This document shows, piece after piece, positions 41,310-51,433 of a DNA stretch of 64,000 nucleotides (within the stretch, counting starts at the first letter, position 1; the number at the start of each line of letters is the position of its first letter). Source of the DNA: Roseibium marinum (GTDB lineage Bacteria; Pseudomonadota; Alphaproteobacteria; Rhizobiales; Stappiaceae); contig NZ_PPCN01000004.1 in assembly GCF_002906165.1 (NCBI RefSeq), positions 1-64,000 of the forward strand, written 5' to 3'. Both the position numbers and the translations under genes were made by a program. Below the pieces are notes generated by a model, which worked only from the letters and a program-made list of their open reading frames with translations, did not search any database and was not told where the DNA came from.

Positions 41310-41400
41310 TTCACAGGACTCGAAATAAGATAGATAGTAAGGGAGCCTTACCTTTTTCGCTCAAAGCTGTCCAGTCCGCCCGGTGGATAGATCGCCTGTC

Positions 41401-42105
41401 TCAGACCGATCGCGTCAGGCCGCCGTCGATCCGGATATTCTGCCCGGTGATATAGGCCGCCTGCTCGCTGGCAAGATAGGAAATCAGTCCCGAAACCTCA
41501 TCCGAGCGGCCATAGCGGCCCATGGGAATGCGCGCCTTTCGATCGTCGGTTTCGGGCAGGCTGTCGACGAAGCCCGGCAGGATATTGTTCATGCGCACGT
41601 TTCGCACCGCGAATTTGTCGGCAAAAAGTTTGCTGTAAGCGGCAAGCCCCGCCCGGAACACACCGGAGGTCGGGAAAAGTGGGTCCGGTTCGAATGCAGC
41701 GAAGGTGGATATGTTGAGGATGGTGCCGCCGCCCTGGTCCGCCATCACCGGCGCGACAAGCCGGCTCGGGCGAATGACATTCATAAGGTAGACGTCCATG
41801 CCCAGGTGCCAGTCATCATCGGTTATTTCCAGAATGTCCCCCTTGGGACCATGGCCAGCGGAGTTCACCAGAACATCTATCTTTCCATAAGCTTCCAGTG
41901 ACTTGTTGATAAATTCATTCAAGTCGTCGGCAACAAGGTTGGAGCCCGTGAAACCGATCCCGCCCAGCTCCTTCGCCAACGCTTCCCCCTTGCCGGAAGA
42001 CGACAGGATAGCGACCCTGAACCCATCCGCCGCCAGACGTCTTGCAGCTTCCGCCCCCATGCCGGACCCGCCTGCCGTAATCAGAGCAACTTTTCTCTCG
42101 GACAT
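41401..42105 (-). CDS. SDR-family protein lacking the YxxxK catalytic pair
   Basis: The 234-residue protein has a Rossmann fold of the classical short-chain dehydrogenase type: cofactor loop TAGGSGMG (10-17), NSAGHG (81-86), Ser133 in NIST, and the C-terminal SDEVSGLISYLASEQAAYIT, then GQNIRIDGG. Where YxxxK is expected the sequence is SGVFR (147-151), so the catalytic Tyr and Lys are replaced by Ser and Arg. Oxidoreductase activity is therefore doubtful or uses other residues. The start at 42105 follows GACAGGAGAAAC. It is divergent from the patatin-like gene at 42320. Confidence 0.85.
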   Translation of the reverse strand: MSERKVALITAGGSGMGAEAARRLAADGFRVAILSSSGKGEALAKELGGIGFTGSNLVADDLNEFINKSLEAYGKIDVLVNSAGHGPKGDILEITDDDWHLGMDVYLMNVIRPSRLVAPVMADQGGGTILNISTFAAFEPDPLFPTSGVFRAGLAAYSKLFADKFAVRNVRMNNILPGFVDSLPETDDRKARIPMGRYGRSDEVSGLISYLASEQAAYITGQNIRIDGGLTRSV

Positions 42106-42319
42106 CCCGTTTCTCCTGTCTTCAATGCGAAAGTTAGGGAGCCGGTCAACGATGCGCAAACGATTTGGAAGAATGGAATCGATCAAGGATGTGAATGGAA
42201 ACGCCCGTGCACCGCACAAGTTTTCCGTCACGGCAGGCGTAAACCCGATTACAAAAGTCGTGAATTTTGATAACCTATACCCTTGATTGTTTTTTATTGT
42301 ATTTTTGAAGGAAGATCCC

Positions 42320-43735
42320 ATGCCGATCGGACTTGTACTGGGCGGTGGCGCCCCGAATTTGCCGCTGATGAGCGGCGCATTACTGGCACTGGATGAAGCG
42401 GGGGTTGAGTTCCAGGTGATTTCCACCACAGGCGCGGGCATGCTCGCCGGTCTGCTTTATGCTTCGCCGCAAAAAGCCGCTCCCGATGACGCCCTTGCCT
42501 CGACCCGCCGGGATGCCCTGAAAGCCACCCGCCTCATGGGCATCGACGATCTGATTTATCATTTCATGCCCATCAACTTCAAAATCTTCCAGAAGCCCGG
42601 CCCGATCGCGGAAGCCCTGGCCCCGGCCTTCAACACCTTCCTGTCTTCCTTTCCAAGGGAAAGACGGGACCAGCGCCTGATGGGAGACTGGCTGTCTCTG
42701 GTTGTGGCGACCATGATGCCATCCAACCTGAGCACGAAGAGCAAGGGCCTGTGCCAGGCGCCGTCCTGGATCGAGGCCATGGTCGATTTCGACGATCTGG
42801 TGAAAAATCTCGGCGAGACCCGCTTCCGCCTCGGCGCCTACAGCGTCGAGGACAGGGACGAGATCACTTTCAACCGGGAAGACATCACCATCGATCATTG
42901 CAAGGCCGCCCTGGCGATGCCCTTCATCTATGAGCCCTACAAACTCAGAGATCCGAAAACCGGTGAGGAAAAAACCTACCTGGAAGGATCCGCCTTCGAT
43001 CCCCTCAAACTCGATCCGGACGATGTCATGGTCGAGCACGACGTCGACACCATCATCTTCTTTGACATCCTGGGTCACCGCAGGCTGATCGACGAGCCGC
43101 GCGACCTGACGGACGCCTGGGTTCAATCGATCATTGCCCCGCTCACCAGGCTTGCCGAAAACAGTGTCACTGCTTTCAAGTCGAAGCGCGCGCAGCATGC
43201 GAGGGACCGGTTCCTGACGCAGATGGACCGGATCATGGATCTTGCCGAAAGCGACCCCGAGGCCTTCCAAAAGCAGCGCAAACAGGTCCGTAACGACAAG
43301 GAGCTTTACGAGCTGGTGGATCTGCTCGGCAGCGCGGATGTCGATCTTGCGGCATTCGACAACCGCGCCCAGGCCTATCTCGACCTGAAGCCAGATCCGG
43401 AACTGGCCGAATTCGTAGGTTTGGCGCTAACCGACTACCGGGCCTTCGTGCTGAAGCGCGAAGCGTTCCTGAAAAAGCGGGAAAAGGCGCTCGGAGGCAA
43501 ATCCGTTTGCAGGAAGACCCACAGCAGCCGCTCGGAACTGCTCAGAATGCCCTTCCGACGGCACATCCCGGAAGAGCATTGGCCGAATGTCCTCGACTGG
43601 AGCCACTCCAACATGTCGATGCTTTTCGACATCGGCTACGAGACCGGCAAAAGCTTTGTCGCCAATCACAGGGAGCGGCTGGAAAGCAGCATGGGAAAGA
43701 CACTCGCCGGTGAACCGGAACTGGCATCCGTCTGA
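42320..43735 (+). CDS. Patatin-like protein with substituted catalytic residues
   Basis: The 471-residue protein has a patatin fold at 1-230 and a helical C-terminal part of unknown role with a charged coiled region (about 365-400). The oxyanion loop GGGAPN (8-13) is present. The nucleophile elbow reads TTGAG (36-40) instead of GxSxG, and the Asp motif DG[GA] reads EGS (222-224). Both members of the Ser-Asp dyad are thus missing, so lipase activity of the usual kind is unlikely. The ATG at 42320 follows GAAGGAAG. It is divergent from the SDR gene, which has also lost its catalytic pair. Confidence 0.78.
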   Translation: MPIGLVLGGGAPNLPLMSGALLALDEAGVEFQVISTTGAGMLAGLLYASPQKAAPDDALASTRRDALKATRLMGIDDLIYHFMPINFKIFQKPGPIAEALAPAFNTFLSSFPRERRDQRLMGDWLSLVVATMMPSNLSTKSKGLCQAPSWIEAMVDFDDLVKNLGETRFRLGAYSVEDRDEITFNREDITIDHCKAALAMPFIYEPYKLRDPKTGEEKTYLEGSAFDPLKLDPDDVMVEHDVDTIIFFDILGHRRLIDEPRDLTDAWVQSIIAPLTRLAENSVTAFKSKRAQHARDRFLTQMDRIMDLAESDPEAFQKQRKQVRNDKELYELVDLLGSADVDLAAFDNRAQAYLDLKPDPELAEFVGLALTDYRAFVLKREAFLKKREKALGGKSVCRKTHSSRSELLRMPFRRHIPEEHWPNVLDWSHSNMSMLFDIGYETGKSFVANHRERLESSMGKTLAGEPELASV

Positions 43736-43805
43736 AGCAACAGCCCAGGGCCTGTCGATCGTTGGGAAAGACCTTTGGCAAGGACAAGCCTTTGTCGACA
43801 AACTG

Positions 43806-43835
43806 AAAAAGCCCCGGAAGGTTCCGGGGCTTTTT
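43806..43835. terminator. Bidirectional rho-independent terminator
   Basis: AAAAAGCCCCGGA and TCCGGGGCTTTTT form a strong stem with A/T tracts on both sides, between the convergent patatin-like and clpA genes. It can act in both directions. Confidence 0.93.
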
Positions 43836-43851
43836 CATACGGTGAGCCGCG

Positions 43852-46299
43852 TTAATCGGCCAGCGGCACTTTGGGAACCAGGCTTTTCTTCGCAGATCCG
43901 CCTTTTCCTGCAGGCGGTTTCGTGTCCTTTGCGGCGACTGCCTTGGCCGCAGGCTTGCGCTTGCGTTTCGGCTTCGGCTTGGCGTCCGTCTTCGCCTTGC
44001 GTTTCGGCGGTATCGCGCGTTCCTCGATGCTTTCCAGCAACAGGCCTTTGCTGTCCTCGGAAACGGATACCTTGACCATACCGCCCTTTTTCAGCTTGCC
44101 GAAAAGAACCTCGTCCGCGAGCGGCCGTTTGATATGCTCCTGGATGATCCGGCCAAGTGGTCGGGCGCCCATCTGGTTGTCATAGCCCTTGTCGGCAAGC
44201 CATTTTACCGACTCATCCGTGAGTTCGAAGGTCACGCCGCGATCCGCGAGCTGGACTTCGAGCTGCATGACGAATTTCTCGACGACCTTGTAGACCACTT
44301 CCATCGGCAGATTGCCGAACGGAATGATCGCGTCGAGGCGGTTTCGGAATTCCGGCGTGAACAGCTTGTTGATCGCTTCCGTATCGTCGCCTTCCCGCTT
44401 CACGCGGTTGAAGCCGACCGGCATCTTCTCCATGTCCGCCGCGCCGGCGTTGGTCGTCATGATCAGGATGACATTGCGGAAATCGACTTGCTTGCCGTTG
44501 TGGTCGGTCAGCTTGCCGTGATCCATCACCTGCAGGAGGATGTTGAAGAGGTCCGGATGGGCCTTTTCGATCTCGTCAAGCAGCAAGACGCTGTGCGGAT
44601 GCTGGTCGATACCGTCAGTGAGCAGTCCGCCCTGATCGAAGCCGACATATCCGGGAGGCGCGCCGATAAGGCGGGACACCGTGTGCCGTTCCATATACTC
44701 GGACATGTCGAAACGGATCAGCTCCACCCCGAGCGACAAGGCCAACTGGCGCGCGACTTCGGTCTTGCCCACACCGGTCGGGCCGGAAAACAGATAGCTG
44801 CCGATCGGCTTGTCCGGTTCGCGCAACCCCGCCCGGGCAAGCTTGATCGCCGAAGCCAGCGTTCCGATGGCCTCGTCCTGGCCGTAGACCACCCGCTTCA
44901 GATCCTTGCCGAGATTTTCCAGCACTTCCGCATCGTCCTTGGAAACGGATTTCGGCGGGATGCGGGCCATGGTGGCGATGGTGTTCTCGATTTCCTTCAC
45001 ACCGATGGTCTTGCGCCGCCGGGCCAAGGGCACCAGCATCTGCGAGGCACCGGTCTCGTCAAGCACGTCAATGGCCTTGTCCGGCAGCTTCCGGTCGGAA
45101 ATGTATTTCGCCGACAGTTCAACCGCGGTCTTGATGGCGTCATTGGTGTAGCGGACCTTGTGAAAGTCCTCGAAATAGGGCTTCAGCCCCTTCAGAATGT
45201 CGATCGCATCCGGGATCGATGGCTCGTTGACGTCGATCTTCTGGAAGCGGCGGACAAGAGCCCGGTCCTTCTCGAAGAACTGCCGGTACTCCTTGTAGGT
45301 CGTCGAGCCGATGCAGCGAACCGCACCGGAAGCCAGGGCCGGCTTCAGGAGATTGGAGGCATCCATCGCCCCGCCCGAGGTCGCGCCGGCTCCGATCACG
45401 GTATGGATCTCGTCAATGAACATTACCGCGCCGGGATAGTCCTCGATTTCCTTGACCACCTGTTTCAGGCGTTCCTCGAAATCGCCCCGGTAACGGGTAC
45501 CGGCCAGCAGAGAGCCCATGTCGAGCGAGAAGATGGTTGCGTTTTTCAGGACATCCGGCACATCCTCGTTGACGATACGATGCGCCAGGCCTTCGGCGAT
45601 GGCGGTTTTGCCGACCCCCGGATCTCCCACGAAAAGCGGATTGTTCTTCGAACGGCGGCACAGGATCTGGATCGTGCGCTGGATCTCGCGGTCGCGGCCG
45701 ATCAGCGGGTCGATCTTGCCGTTGATCGCCTTCTCGTTGAGATTGACGCAATAGGCTTCAAGGGCATCGGTCTTCTGGGTGGCCTTTTTCTCGGCCTCAG
45801 CACCCGGCAGCACATCTTCCTCGTCCGCCCCGTCCACCGGACGTGCCTCGGACATGCCGGGGCGCTTGGCGATGCCGTGAGAGATGTAATTGACCGCGTC
45901 GTAACGGGTCATGTCCTGGTCCTGAAGGAAATAGGCGGCGTGGCTCTCGCGCTCGGCGAAGATTGCAACGAGCACGTTGGCTCCGGTCACCTCTTCGCGC
46001 CCCGAAGACTGAACATGGATCACCGCGCGCTGGATGACACGCTGGAAACCGGCCGTTGGCTTGGAATCCTCGTCACTGTCCGTGACCAGATTGTCCAGCT
46101 CGGTCTCGATATATTCAATGAGGTTCCGGCGGATCGTGTCCAGATCGACATTGCACGCGCGCATGACCGCGGCGGCGTCCTGATCGTCCAGCAGAGCCAG
46201 AAGGAGATGTTCAAGCGTCGCGTATTCCTGCTGGCGTTCATTCGCGAAAGCCAAAGCCTGATGCAGGGCTTTTTCAAGACTGCGTGAGAAAGAAGGCAC
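43852..46299 (-). CDS. clpA: ATP-dependent Clp protease ATP-binding subunit ClpA
   Basis: The 815-residue AAA+ unfoldase feeds proteins to ClpP. The N-domain (1-150) binds ClpS. D1 has Walker A GDPGVGKT (225-232) and D2 has GPTGVGKT (506-513). The ClpP-docking loop reads VGF (628-630), in place of the IGL of E. coli. The C-terminus carries a Lys/Ala/Pro-rich tail (about 765-815) that E. coli ClpA lacks, ending in PLAD. It starts about 13 bases after the clpS stop and is probably co-transcribed with it. Confidence 0.95.
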   Translation of the reverse strand: MPSFSRSLEKALHQALAFANERQQEYATLEHLLLALLDDQDAAAVMRACNVDLDTIRRNLIEYIETELDNLVTDSDEDSKPTAGFQRVIQRAVIHVQSSGREEVTGANVLVAIFAERESHAAYFLQDQDMTRYDAVNYISHGIAKRPGMSEARPVDGADEEDVLPGAEAEKKATQKTDALEAYCVNLNEKAINGKIDPLIGRDREIQRTIQILCRRSKNNPLFVGDPGVGKTAIAEGLAHRIVNEDVPDVLKNATIFSLDMGSLLAGTRYRGDFEERLKQVVKEIEDYPGAVMFIDEIHTVIGAGATSGGAMDASNLLKPALASGAVRCIGSTTYKEYRQFFEKDRALVRRFQKIDVNEPSIPDAIDILKGLKPYFEDFHKVRYTNDAIKTAVELSAKYISDRKLPDKAIDVLDETGASQMLVPLARRRKTIGVKEIENTIATMARIPPKSVSKDDAEVLENLGKDLKRVVYGQDEAIGTLASAIKLARAGLREPDKPIGSYLFSGPTGVGKTEVARQLALSLGVELIRFDMSEYMERHTVSRLIGAPPGYVGFDQGGLLTDGIDQHPHSVLLLDEIEKAHPDLFNILLQVMDHGKLTDHNGKQVDFRNVILIMTTNAGAADMEKMPVGFNRVKREGDDTEAINKLFTPEFRNRLDAIIPFGNLPMEVVYKVVEKFVMQLEVQLADRGVTFELTDESVKWLADKGYDNQMGARPLGRIIQEHIKRPLADEVLFGKLKKGGMVKVSVSEDSKGLLLESIEERAIPPKRKAKTDAKPKPKRKRKPAAKAVAAKDTKPPAGKGGSAKKSLVPKVPLAD

Positions 46300-46311
46300 T
46301 TGCGTTTGTCC

Positions 46312-46677
46312 TCACTTTTTTTCCATGACGCATTGCAAAGGATGCTGATGCTTGCGCGCGAAGTCCATCACCTGGGTCACTTTCGTCTCGGCGACCTCGT
46401 AGGAGAATATTCCGCATTCCCCTACGCCGTGATGGTGAACATGCAGCATGATGCGGGTCGCCTCTTCCCGGTTTTTCTGGAAGAAACTCTCCACGACGTG
46501 GATGACGAACTCCATCGGAGTATAGTCATCGTTTAAAAGCAGCACACGATAGAGATTAGGCCGCTTGGTAACTGTTTTGGTACGGGGGATAACAACCGTT
46601 CCGGCGTCACCACCGTCATTGTCATAATCTGAACCCGCCGACATTGCCGTTTCTACCGCCTCTAAAACTCCGGCCAT
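46312..46677 (-). CDS. clpS: ATP-dependent Clp protease adaptor ClpS
   Basis: The 121-residue adaptor delivers N-degron substrates to ClpA. The core [20 protein letters not shown] contains the N-degron-pocket residues Asn49, Asp50, Asp51 and Thr53. [20 protein letters not shown] and a C-terminal helix follow. The first 40 residues are a flexible acidic extension, as is usual. The ATG at 46677 has GGAG about 13 bases upstream; an ATG at 46644 is an alternative. It is directly upstream of clpA, the usual arrangement. Confidence 0.94.
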   Translation of the reverse strand: MAGVLEAVETAMSAGSDYDNDGGDAGTVVIPRTKTVTKRPNLYRVLLLNDDYTPMEFVIHVVESFFQKNREEATRIMLHVHHHGVGECGIFSYEVAETKVTQVMDFARKHQHPLQCVMEKK

Positions 46678-47042
46678 CACTTTACTCTGCTCCGGCCCAG
46701 CCGCAACCGGCCGGTCCGCAGTTCGGTCCCACAACGCAACCCGCGCCGCCGGTCGATATTTTGTGATGTTAATCCTGCCGCGCAAGTCGCGCTCGCGCAA
46801 TGGTCGATTTCATCAACATTCCGGTATTCGGCGCATTTGAAGGATGCCCTTGTCCGTTGAACCTGAATGTAGGTGTCCGGAAAGGAATTAAAAGATGGGA
46901 ACGAAAGGCATTTCCGGCATGTGCCCGGAAAGGCGGCCGCAACAGGCTGCGGGAGGGCAAATCTGTGCATATACGAAAAAACCCGGCTCATCCCAGCCGG
47001 GTTTCAGTCACTTCGCCTTTTGCCGGCGGATGTAAACGGCGG
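46678..47042. other. Intergenic region between phasin terminator and clpS
   Basis: The part next to clpS (about 46680-46870) probably holds the clpSA promoter. The frames that run through it are not recognisable proteins. The phasin terminator lies at 46976-47004. No RNA gene was recognised. Confidence 0.5.
46976..47004 (-). terminator. Rho-independent terminator of the phasin gene
   Basis: Read on the minus strand, AACCCGGCT and AGCCGGGTT form a 9-bp stem with a 6-base loop followed by a T-run, 39 bases after the phasin stop. Confidence 0.9.
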
Positions 47043-47375
47043 TTACTTCGCCATTTTACCGAGCACGCCTTCATAAGGCTTGTAAGCGTCCTTGGACAGG
47101 TCGGTTACCATTTCACCAATCTTGGTCATTTCTCCGACAAAACCTTCGTAGGAGGTCTTGAAATAGTCGGCCTGAGCTTCGAATGCCTTGTCGAGAGACT
47201 TGGAAGCAACCAGTTTCTCAACAGCGGCGGATCCGTCCTCGAAGGACTTTTTCTGGTAGTCGGCAACTTCAGCGGCGATCGCCTGAAAGCCCTTGCTCAT
47301 GGACCCTAAGGTTTCCATGGCGATGTCCATGTTCTCTTTGCTCAGCTTCTGCATTTCTTCAAAGTTGCTCATCAT
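47043..47375 (-). CDS. Phasin family protein
   Basis: The 110-residue helical amphipathic protein belongs to the phasin_2 family that coats polyhydroxyalkanoate granules. Supporting segments are MSNFEEMQKLSKENMDIAME, SMSKGFQAIAAEVADYQKKS and LDKAFEAQADYFKTSYEGFV. Phasins control granule number and size. The double ATG at 47375/47372 follows AAGGGCAAGG. The gene is alone between its own terminator and an AT-rich upstream region. Confidence 0.92.
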   Translation of the reverse strand: MMSNFEEMQKLSKENMDIAMETLGSMSKGFQAIAAEVADYQKKSFEDGSAAVEKLVASKSLDKAFEAQADYFKTSYEGFVGEMTKIGEMVTDLSKDAYKPYEGVLGKMAK

Positions 47376-47537
47376 ACCTTGCCCTTTTCCGGCGAACCGG
47401 TTCCGGAGGCAGCACAACGGCCCAACATGCCTCCCCGGTGCGCGTGTCGCGTTACGCAAGGTTTTGTCGTAATGCACTGCACAATAACTGTCAAGGCGAT
47501 TTTGCAGCGCAGCAACAACCATTGCGCGAAGAAACAA

Positions 47538-47977
47538 AGCCAGGAATAACGTTCCGTATTCAAGGAATTAAGCGGAGCGAAACAGAGATTTCAGCCCAGA
47601 CACAACCCGAAAAAAGCAAGCATGCTTTGCATCGCAAAAACACGACAAGCAAAACAACGACCTATATTATAAAAACAAATAATTATTCAAAAATAACAAA
47701 TTAAACAAACAACCTCGCCGAAAATAAAAGAACATCTATGTAAAATTATTCACAGTTTACTATAACTAACCCGTATACGTGAATTAACTAAAGGTTAACC
47801 CTATATAAAAACTATTATTTTAAGTGTTTTTTATGCCGACTATTTACACATTCGTAACCGTGTTTCCCTCAAATGTCTCCAGAACATTGGAGCGGCCGGG
47901 TTGAATCGCTAGGGGGTTGAGATCCGACCCGGGCAGCTCCAGCCACGAACCACCTGACCCGGAATGGGATAGTAACT
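47538..47977. promoter_or_regulatory. AT-rich divergent promoter region (phasin / carboxypeptidase)
   Basis: This 440-base interval is strikingly AT-rich (47640-47860 in particular) compared with its flanks and encodes nothing recognisable. It separates the divergent phasin and D-Ala-D-Ala carboxypeptidase genes and contains a CtrA-type box at 47784. Confidence 0.65.
47784..47799. promoter_or_regulatory. CtrA-type binding site TTAACTAAAGGTTAAC
   Basis: The sequence is an exact TTAA-N7-TTAAC match to the consensus of the alphaproteobacterial cell-cycle regulator CtrA. It lies about 180 bases upstream of the D-Ala-D-Ala carboxypeptidase start in an AT-rich promoter region, so cell-cycle control of this cell-wall gene is likely. 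Confidence 0.7.
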
Positions 47978-49621
47978 GTGTTTGGTATGCGTATTCTTCG
48001 AAATGCTCGGGCGATTGCCCGGACGGGAAAAATTCTGACCCTCGGCGTCCTTCTCTTCAGTGTTCCGGCAGCTGCGCTGGCCAACCCGAAATATGCGGGC
48101 ATCGTGGTGGACGCGAAGACAGGCAAGACGCTTTATTCCTCATCTGCCGATTCCTACCGCTATCCGGCTTCGCTCACCAAGATCATGACCCTTTATGTGG
48201 TCTTCGAAGAGCTGGAAGCCGGGCGGCTGTCTCTGGGTTCCCCCCTGAAAGTCTCGAAATACGCTTCAGGCCGTCCGCCGTCGAAACTTGGCCTCAAGCC
48301 GGGAGAGACCATAAAGGTGAAGGACGCGATCCTGGCACTGGTGACGAAGTCGGCCAACGACGTCGCGTCGGTCATTGCCGAGAATATCGGCGGTTCGGAA
48401 CGCGCTTTCGCCGAACGCATGACCCGCACCGCGCGCCAGTTGGGCATGAGCAAGACCACCTTCAAAAATCCGCACGGCCTGCCGGATTCGGGCCAGCGGA
48501 CCACCGCACGGGATATGGCGACACTCGGCCGCGCAATCCAGGAACGCTTTCCCAGCTATTACGGCTATTTCAAAACCCGCGCCTACAAATACAAGGGCCG
48601 GACCTATGGCAACCACAACAAACTGCTGGGCCGGGTAAAGGGTGTCGACGGTATCAAGACCGGGTACATCCGCGCCTCCGGGTTCAACCTGGTCACCTCG
48701 GTCAACCGTGACGGCCGGCATATTGTCGCGGTGGTGATGGGTGGAAACACCGGTGCGTCGCGCAACGCGCAGATGACCAAGCTGATCAACACCTATCTTT
48801 CCAAGGCCAGCCGCGGACCGAAGACGGCGCCGGTGGTCGTTCTCCAGGACGTGGAACCGACCTTTGTCGCCACCGCGCTCAAGAACCCGCCCCTGCCGGC
48901 CGCAAAGCCGGGAAGCGAACCTGCCCCTGCTTCAGGTACGCCGATGGTGCTCGCCTTCAATCCGCCCGCGACGGCCTCCGTCGTGCCGATGCCCGCTCCC
49001 GCGACTGTGCCCGGATTTGGGGACGACGTGCCGCTGCCGCCGAAATTGATCAAGCAGCGCGTCGACACGACCTTTGCCGTGGCGAACTCCCTGCCGCCGA
49101 TCCCGCCGGAAAGCCCCGACGCGCCTCTGACCACGAATTCGATCTCGGAAACAGCACTGCGCCAGGCTGCCCGCGACGACGCCACCCGGACCGCAAGCCG
49201 CCAGGTTGCCTCCGCTTCGGCGCAGCCGTTCAAGACCGTCAACGTGGAAACGATACGGGTCGATACCACTCCGGTCGAAACGATCCGTGCGGAAATTGCC
49301 GAAGCGGCTGAAAACGCGTCGGAAACCGCAGAAGATTCCGTGACGGTCGCCACCAGCGACACGCGTGACATCGAGCCGGGCTGGCAGGTTCAGATCGCCG
49401 CCGCGGAGACGGAAGGTCAGGCAATCACGATGCTCAAGAACGCCAAGGCCAGGACCGGTGGCGCGCTGCGTGGCCGCTCACCCTACACAGAACCTGTCGA
49501 AGCCAACGGGCAGACCCTGTACCGGGCGCGTTTCGTGGGCTTTGAAACCAAATCCGCAGCCTGGAATGCCTGCAAAACGCTCAAAACTGCAAAATACGCC
49601 TGCTTCGCCATCTATCAGTAA
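47978..49621 (+). CDS. D-alanyl-D-alanine carboxypeptidase (S11) with C-terminal SPOR domain
   Basis: The 547-residue periplasmic enzyme trims the terminal D-Ala of peptidoglycan pentapeptides. After a signal peptide ending near Ala36, the penicillin-binding motifs are SLTK (Ser65, Lys68), SAN (125-127) and KTG (227-229). A proline/alanine-rich low-complexity linker (about 290-455) leads to a SPOR domain (about 465-545; GWQVQIAAAETEGQAITMLK), which binds denuded glycan strands and often targets the septum. The GTG at 47978 is the likely start, with an ATG at 47987 as alternative. The upstream CtrA box fits a division-linked role. Confidence 0.93.
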   Translation: MFGMRILRNARAIARTGKILTLGVLLFSVPAAALANPKYAGIVVDAKTGKTLYSSSADSYRYPASLTKIMTLYVVFEELEAGRLSLGSPLKVSKYASGRPPSKLGLKPGETIKVKDAILALVTKSANDVASVIAENIGGSERAFAERMTRTARQLGMSKTTFKNPHGLPDSGQRTTARDMATLGRAIQERFPSYYGYFKTRAYKYKGRTYGNHNKLLGRVKGVDGIKTGYIRASGFNLVTSVNRDGRHIVAVVMGGNTGASRNAQMTKLINTYLSKASRGPKTAPVVVLQDVEPTFVATALKNPPLPAAKPGSEPAPASGTPMVLAFNPPATASVVPMPAPATVPGFGDDVPLPPKLIKQRVDTTFAVANSLPPIPPESPDAPLTTNSISETALRQAARDDATRTASRQVASASAQPFKTVNVETIRVDTTPVETIRAEIAEAAENASETAEDSVTVATSDTRDIEPGWQVQIAAAETEGQAITMLKNAKARTGGALRGRSPYTEPVEANGQTLYRARFVGFETKSAAWNACKTLKTAKYACFAIYQ

Positions 49622-49638
49622 CCGCGTAACGGATGCCA

Positions 49639-50346
49639 TCAATGTCCTCTGAGAAGCGTGTCTTTAGCCTCGTTGATTTTCGCCGCGAGGAAACCGGAGC
49701 CTCCCTGATCGGGGTGGACCCTCTTCATAAGCCGGCGGTGCGCGGCTCGAATTTCCGCGTGCCCGGCGTCGGGAGAAAGCCCCAGGATCTGGTAGGCCTC
49801 CTCATCTGTCATGGGGCCCGCGCTCGCCGCGCTTCCCTGCCGATCTGCTCCATTCGCCTGGAAGTGTTCGCGCCATCCGGCAAGCCGGCGGTCGAGATAA
49901 GCTTCGATTAGCTGCTGGCTTTGTCCATCCTGAGCCGTTTCGCGCCAGAAGGCCTGTAAATCGTCTTCGCCCAGATCGTCCAGTCCGCGGCCCTGATAGC
50001 CGCCGGTCAGCACTGTCCCGGTCATGACCCCGGTATCGTGGTCCAGCTCCATTTCAACCATCGCGGTGCGGACCCGCGATTGTTGTCCTGATGTCTTTGT
50101 CGGTTTGTAGCCACCCGACAGGCCGCGCAAGCCGGACGATCCCAGAATGGAAAGCCCGAGCCCGAAGAGCGGGACCGCGAAGACAAATCGTCCCCCGAAT
50201 GCGAACACGGCTGCAAGGACGATCAGGAAAATACCGCCGTAGATCCGGAGATTGCGGGCAAGCACCGTCGGATTGGCGTTGACGAAGCTCCGGCCCGCGG
50301 CGAGGAGCACCACCAGCAGGATGCCACTGATCAGAAGATAGATCAT
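49639..50346 (-). CDS. Membrane-anchored DnaJ-domain protein
   Basis: The 235-residue protein has two to three N-terminal membrane segments (about 1-18 and 35-72: [33 protein letters not shown]). A cytoplasmic part ends in a J-domain (about 183-235) with the HPD motif at 211-213 in [14 protein letters not shown]. It would recruit and stimulate a DnaK-type Hsp70 at the membrane. It is convergent with the carboxypeptidase gene and lies downstream of the VWA gene in the same direction. Confidence 0.9.
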   Translation of the reverse strand: MIYLLISGILLVVLLAAGRSFVNANPTVLARNLRIYGGIFLIVLAAVFAFGGRFVFAVPLFGLGLSILGSSGLRGLSGGYKPTKTSGQQSRVRTAMVEMELDHDTGVMTGTVLTGGYQGRGLDDLGEDDLQAFWRETAQDGQSQQLIEAYLDRRLAGWREHFQANGADRQGSAASAGPMTDEEAYQILGLSPDAGHAEIRAAHRRLMKRVHPDQGGSGFLAAKINEAKDTLLRGH

Positions 50347-50568
50347 TCGGCGGTTCCTATCCGGATGGTCGATTGCCGCCAGAATCCTGCCATGGCCGTG
50401 CCTCCCTGCGAACCCTCCCCGACCGTGTCAGGTCAAGCGTAATCAAAAGGGTCTGTCTGACCGGAGCCCTTATTGGAACTCCGTGACACCCCGCTTGCGG
50501 CAATTCACCGGAAAAGGCAACCGGCAAGGAAGCCGCCGTGAGCCTGTCCCGGGATCGCGGAGCCGGGC

Positions 50569-51309
50569 CTATCTCCGGCTGGGCTTCAGTTGTTCCAGCA
50601 GCAACCGCGCGCCTTGCCCACCCTGCTTTCCCAGTGCCTGGAGCGCCGTGTGGCCGCCGCTGGCGAAAACGGCTACGGCCTTGAGCAACTCCGCCAATTG
50701 CTTCGCGGAACCGGCATCGAACGGGCAGTATGCACCATTGGTCAGGCGCGCCATTTCCCGAAACGCCCTCTCGGCGACACTGTCGCGCCCTTCCTGGAAG
50801 AGAAACATGGGGACACCGAGCAGTCCCAGCTGGCCTGCCTTTTCGCACAGAAGATCGACGTCCTCCTCCATGCAATCGCCGACATAAACCAGAGCCGCAA
50901 TCTTCTCCTTGTCCGCCGCCCCAAGGGCTGCCGACAGGACCTTTCGGATCTGCGTCCGGCCACCCTGGCAGGCAATGCCGCCCATCGCACGCGCCAGGTC
51001 CTCACCGCTTTCGAACCAGCGTGAAGCCCTGCACTCCCCAAAGCCGCGAAAATAGACAAGCTTGATCTTCAACCCGCCGACCTTGCCGGATTCCTGAAAC
51101 ATTTCCGCCTGGATCTGACACGCCTGGTCCCAGGTGGGCTGCCGGCTCATGGTCGCATCCAGTGCAAAGATCAGCCGCCCGCCGGTGCCGGGCCGGGATT
51201 TGATTTCCTTCGCTTTTTCCAGAAACCGGTTGATTTCAGGCGTCGCCGACGGAACCGCGGTCTCCTGCCGGACGATTGCCTCTTTTTCGCTGTCCCTGGT
51301 TTTCACCAT
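50569..51309 (-). CDS. VWA domain protein
   Basis: The 246-residue cytoplasmic protein has a von Willebrand A-type fold. The metal-ion site starts at IFALDATMSRQPTWDQ, a variant of D-x-S-x-S (D-A-T-M-S). A Thr site follows (ACQGGRTQIRKVLSAAL), and a third block is AALVYVGDCMEED. Such proteins usually act as partners of an AAA+ ATPase or in protein assemblies. No partner is adjacent. The neighbours (DUF1489 and DnaJ genes) are typical of this locus in related alphaproteobacteria, but the role is unknown. Confidence 0.82.
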   Translation of the reverse strand: MVKTRDSEKEAIVRQETAVPSATPEINRFLEKAKEIKSRPGTGGRLIFALDATMSRQPTWDQACQIQAEMFQESGKVGGLKIKLVYFRGFGECRASRWFESGEDLARAMGGIACQGGRTQIRKVLSAALGAADKEKIAALVYVGDCMEEDVDLLCEKAGQLGLLGVPMFLFQEGRDSVAERAFREMARLTNGAYCPFDAGSAKQLAELLKAVAVFASGGHTALQALGKQGGQGARLLLEQLKPSRR

Positions 51310-51433
51310 GCCTGTCGGTTCCTCGCGCCGGATATCTGTCTTTCAAATTGGGGCCGGCATTGCGTCTTGGCAAGGTTGCCCCGCAGCTCCGGCGCTCGCA
51401 GGAAGGAACAACGGCAACCGGATCCGAGGCCCT

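Noticed and set aside
44134..46287. 717-residue open frame antisense to clpA
   Set aside because: High-GC shadow of a clear ClpA gene; no domain and no ribosome site.
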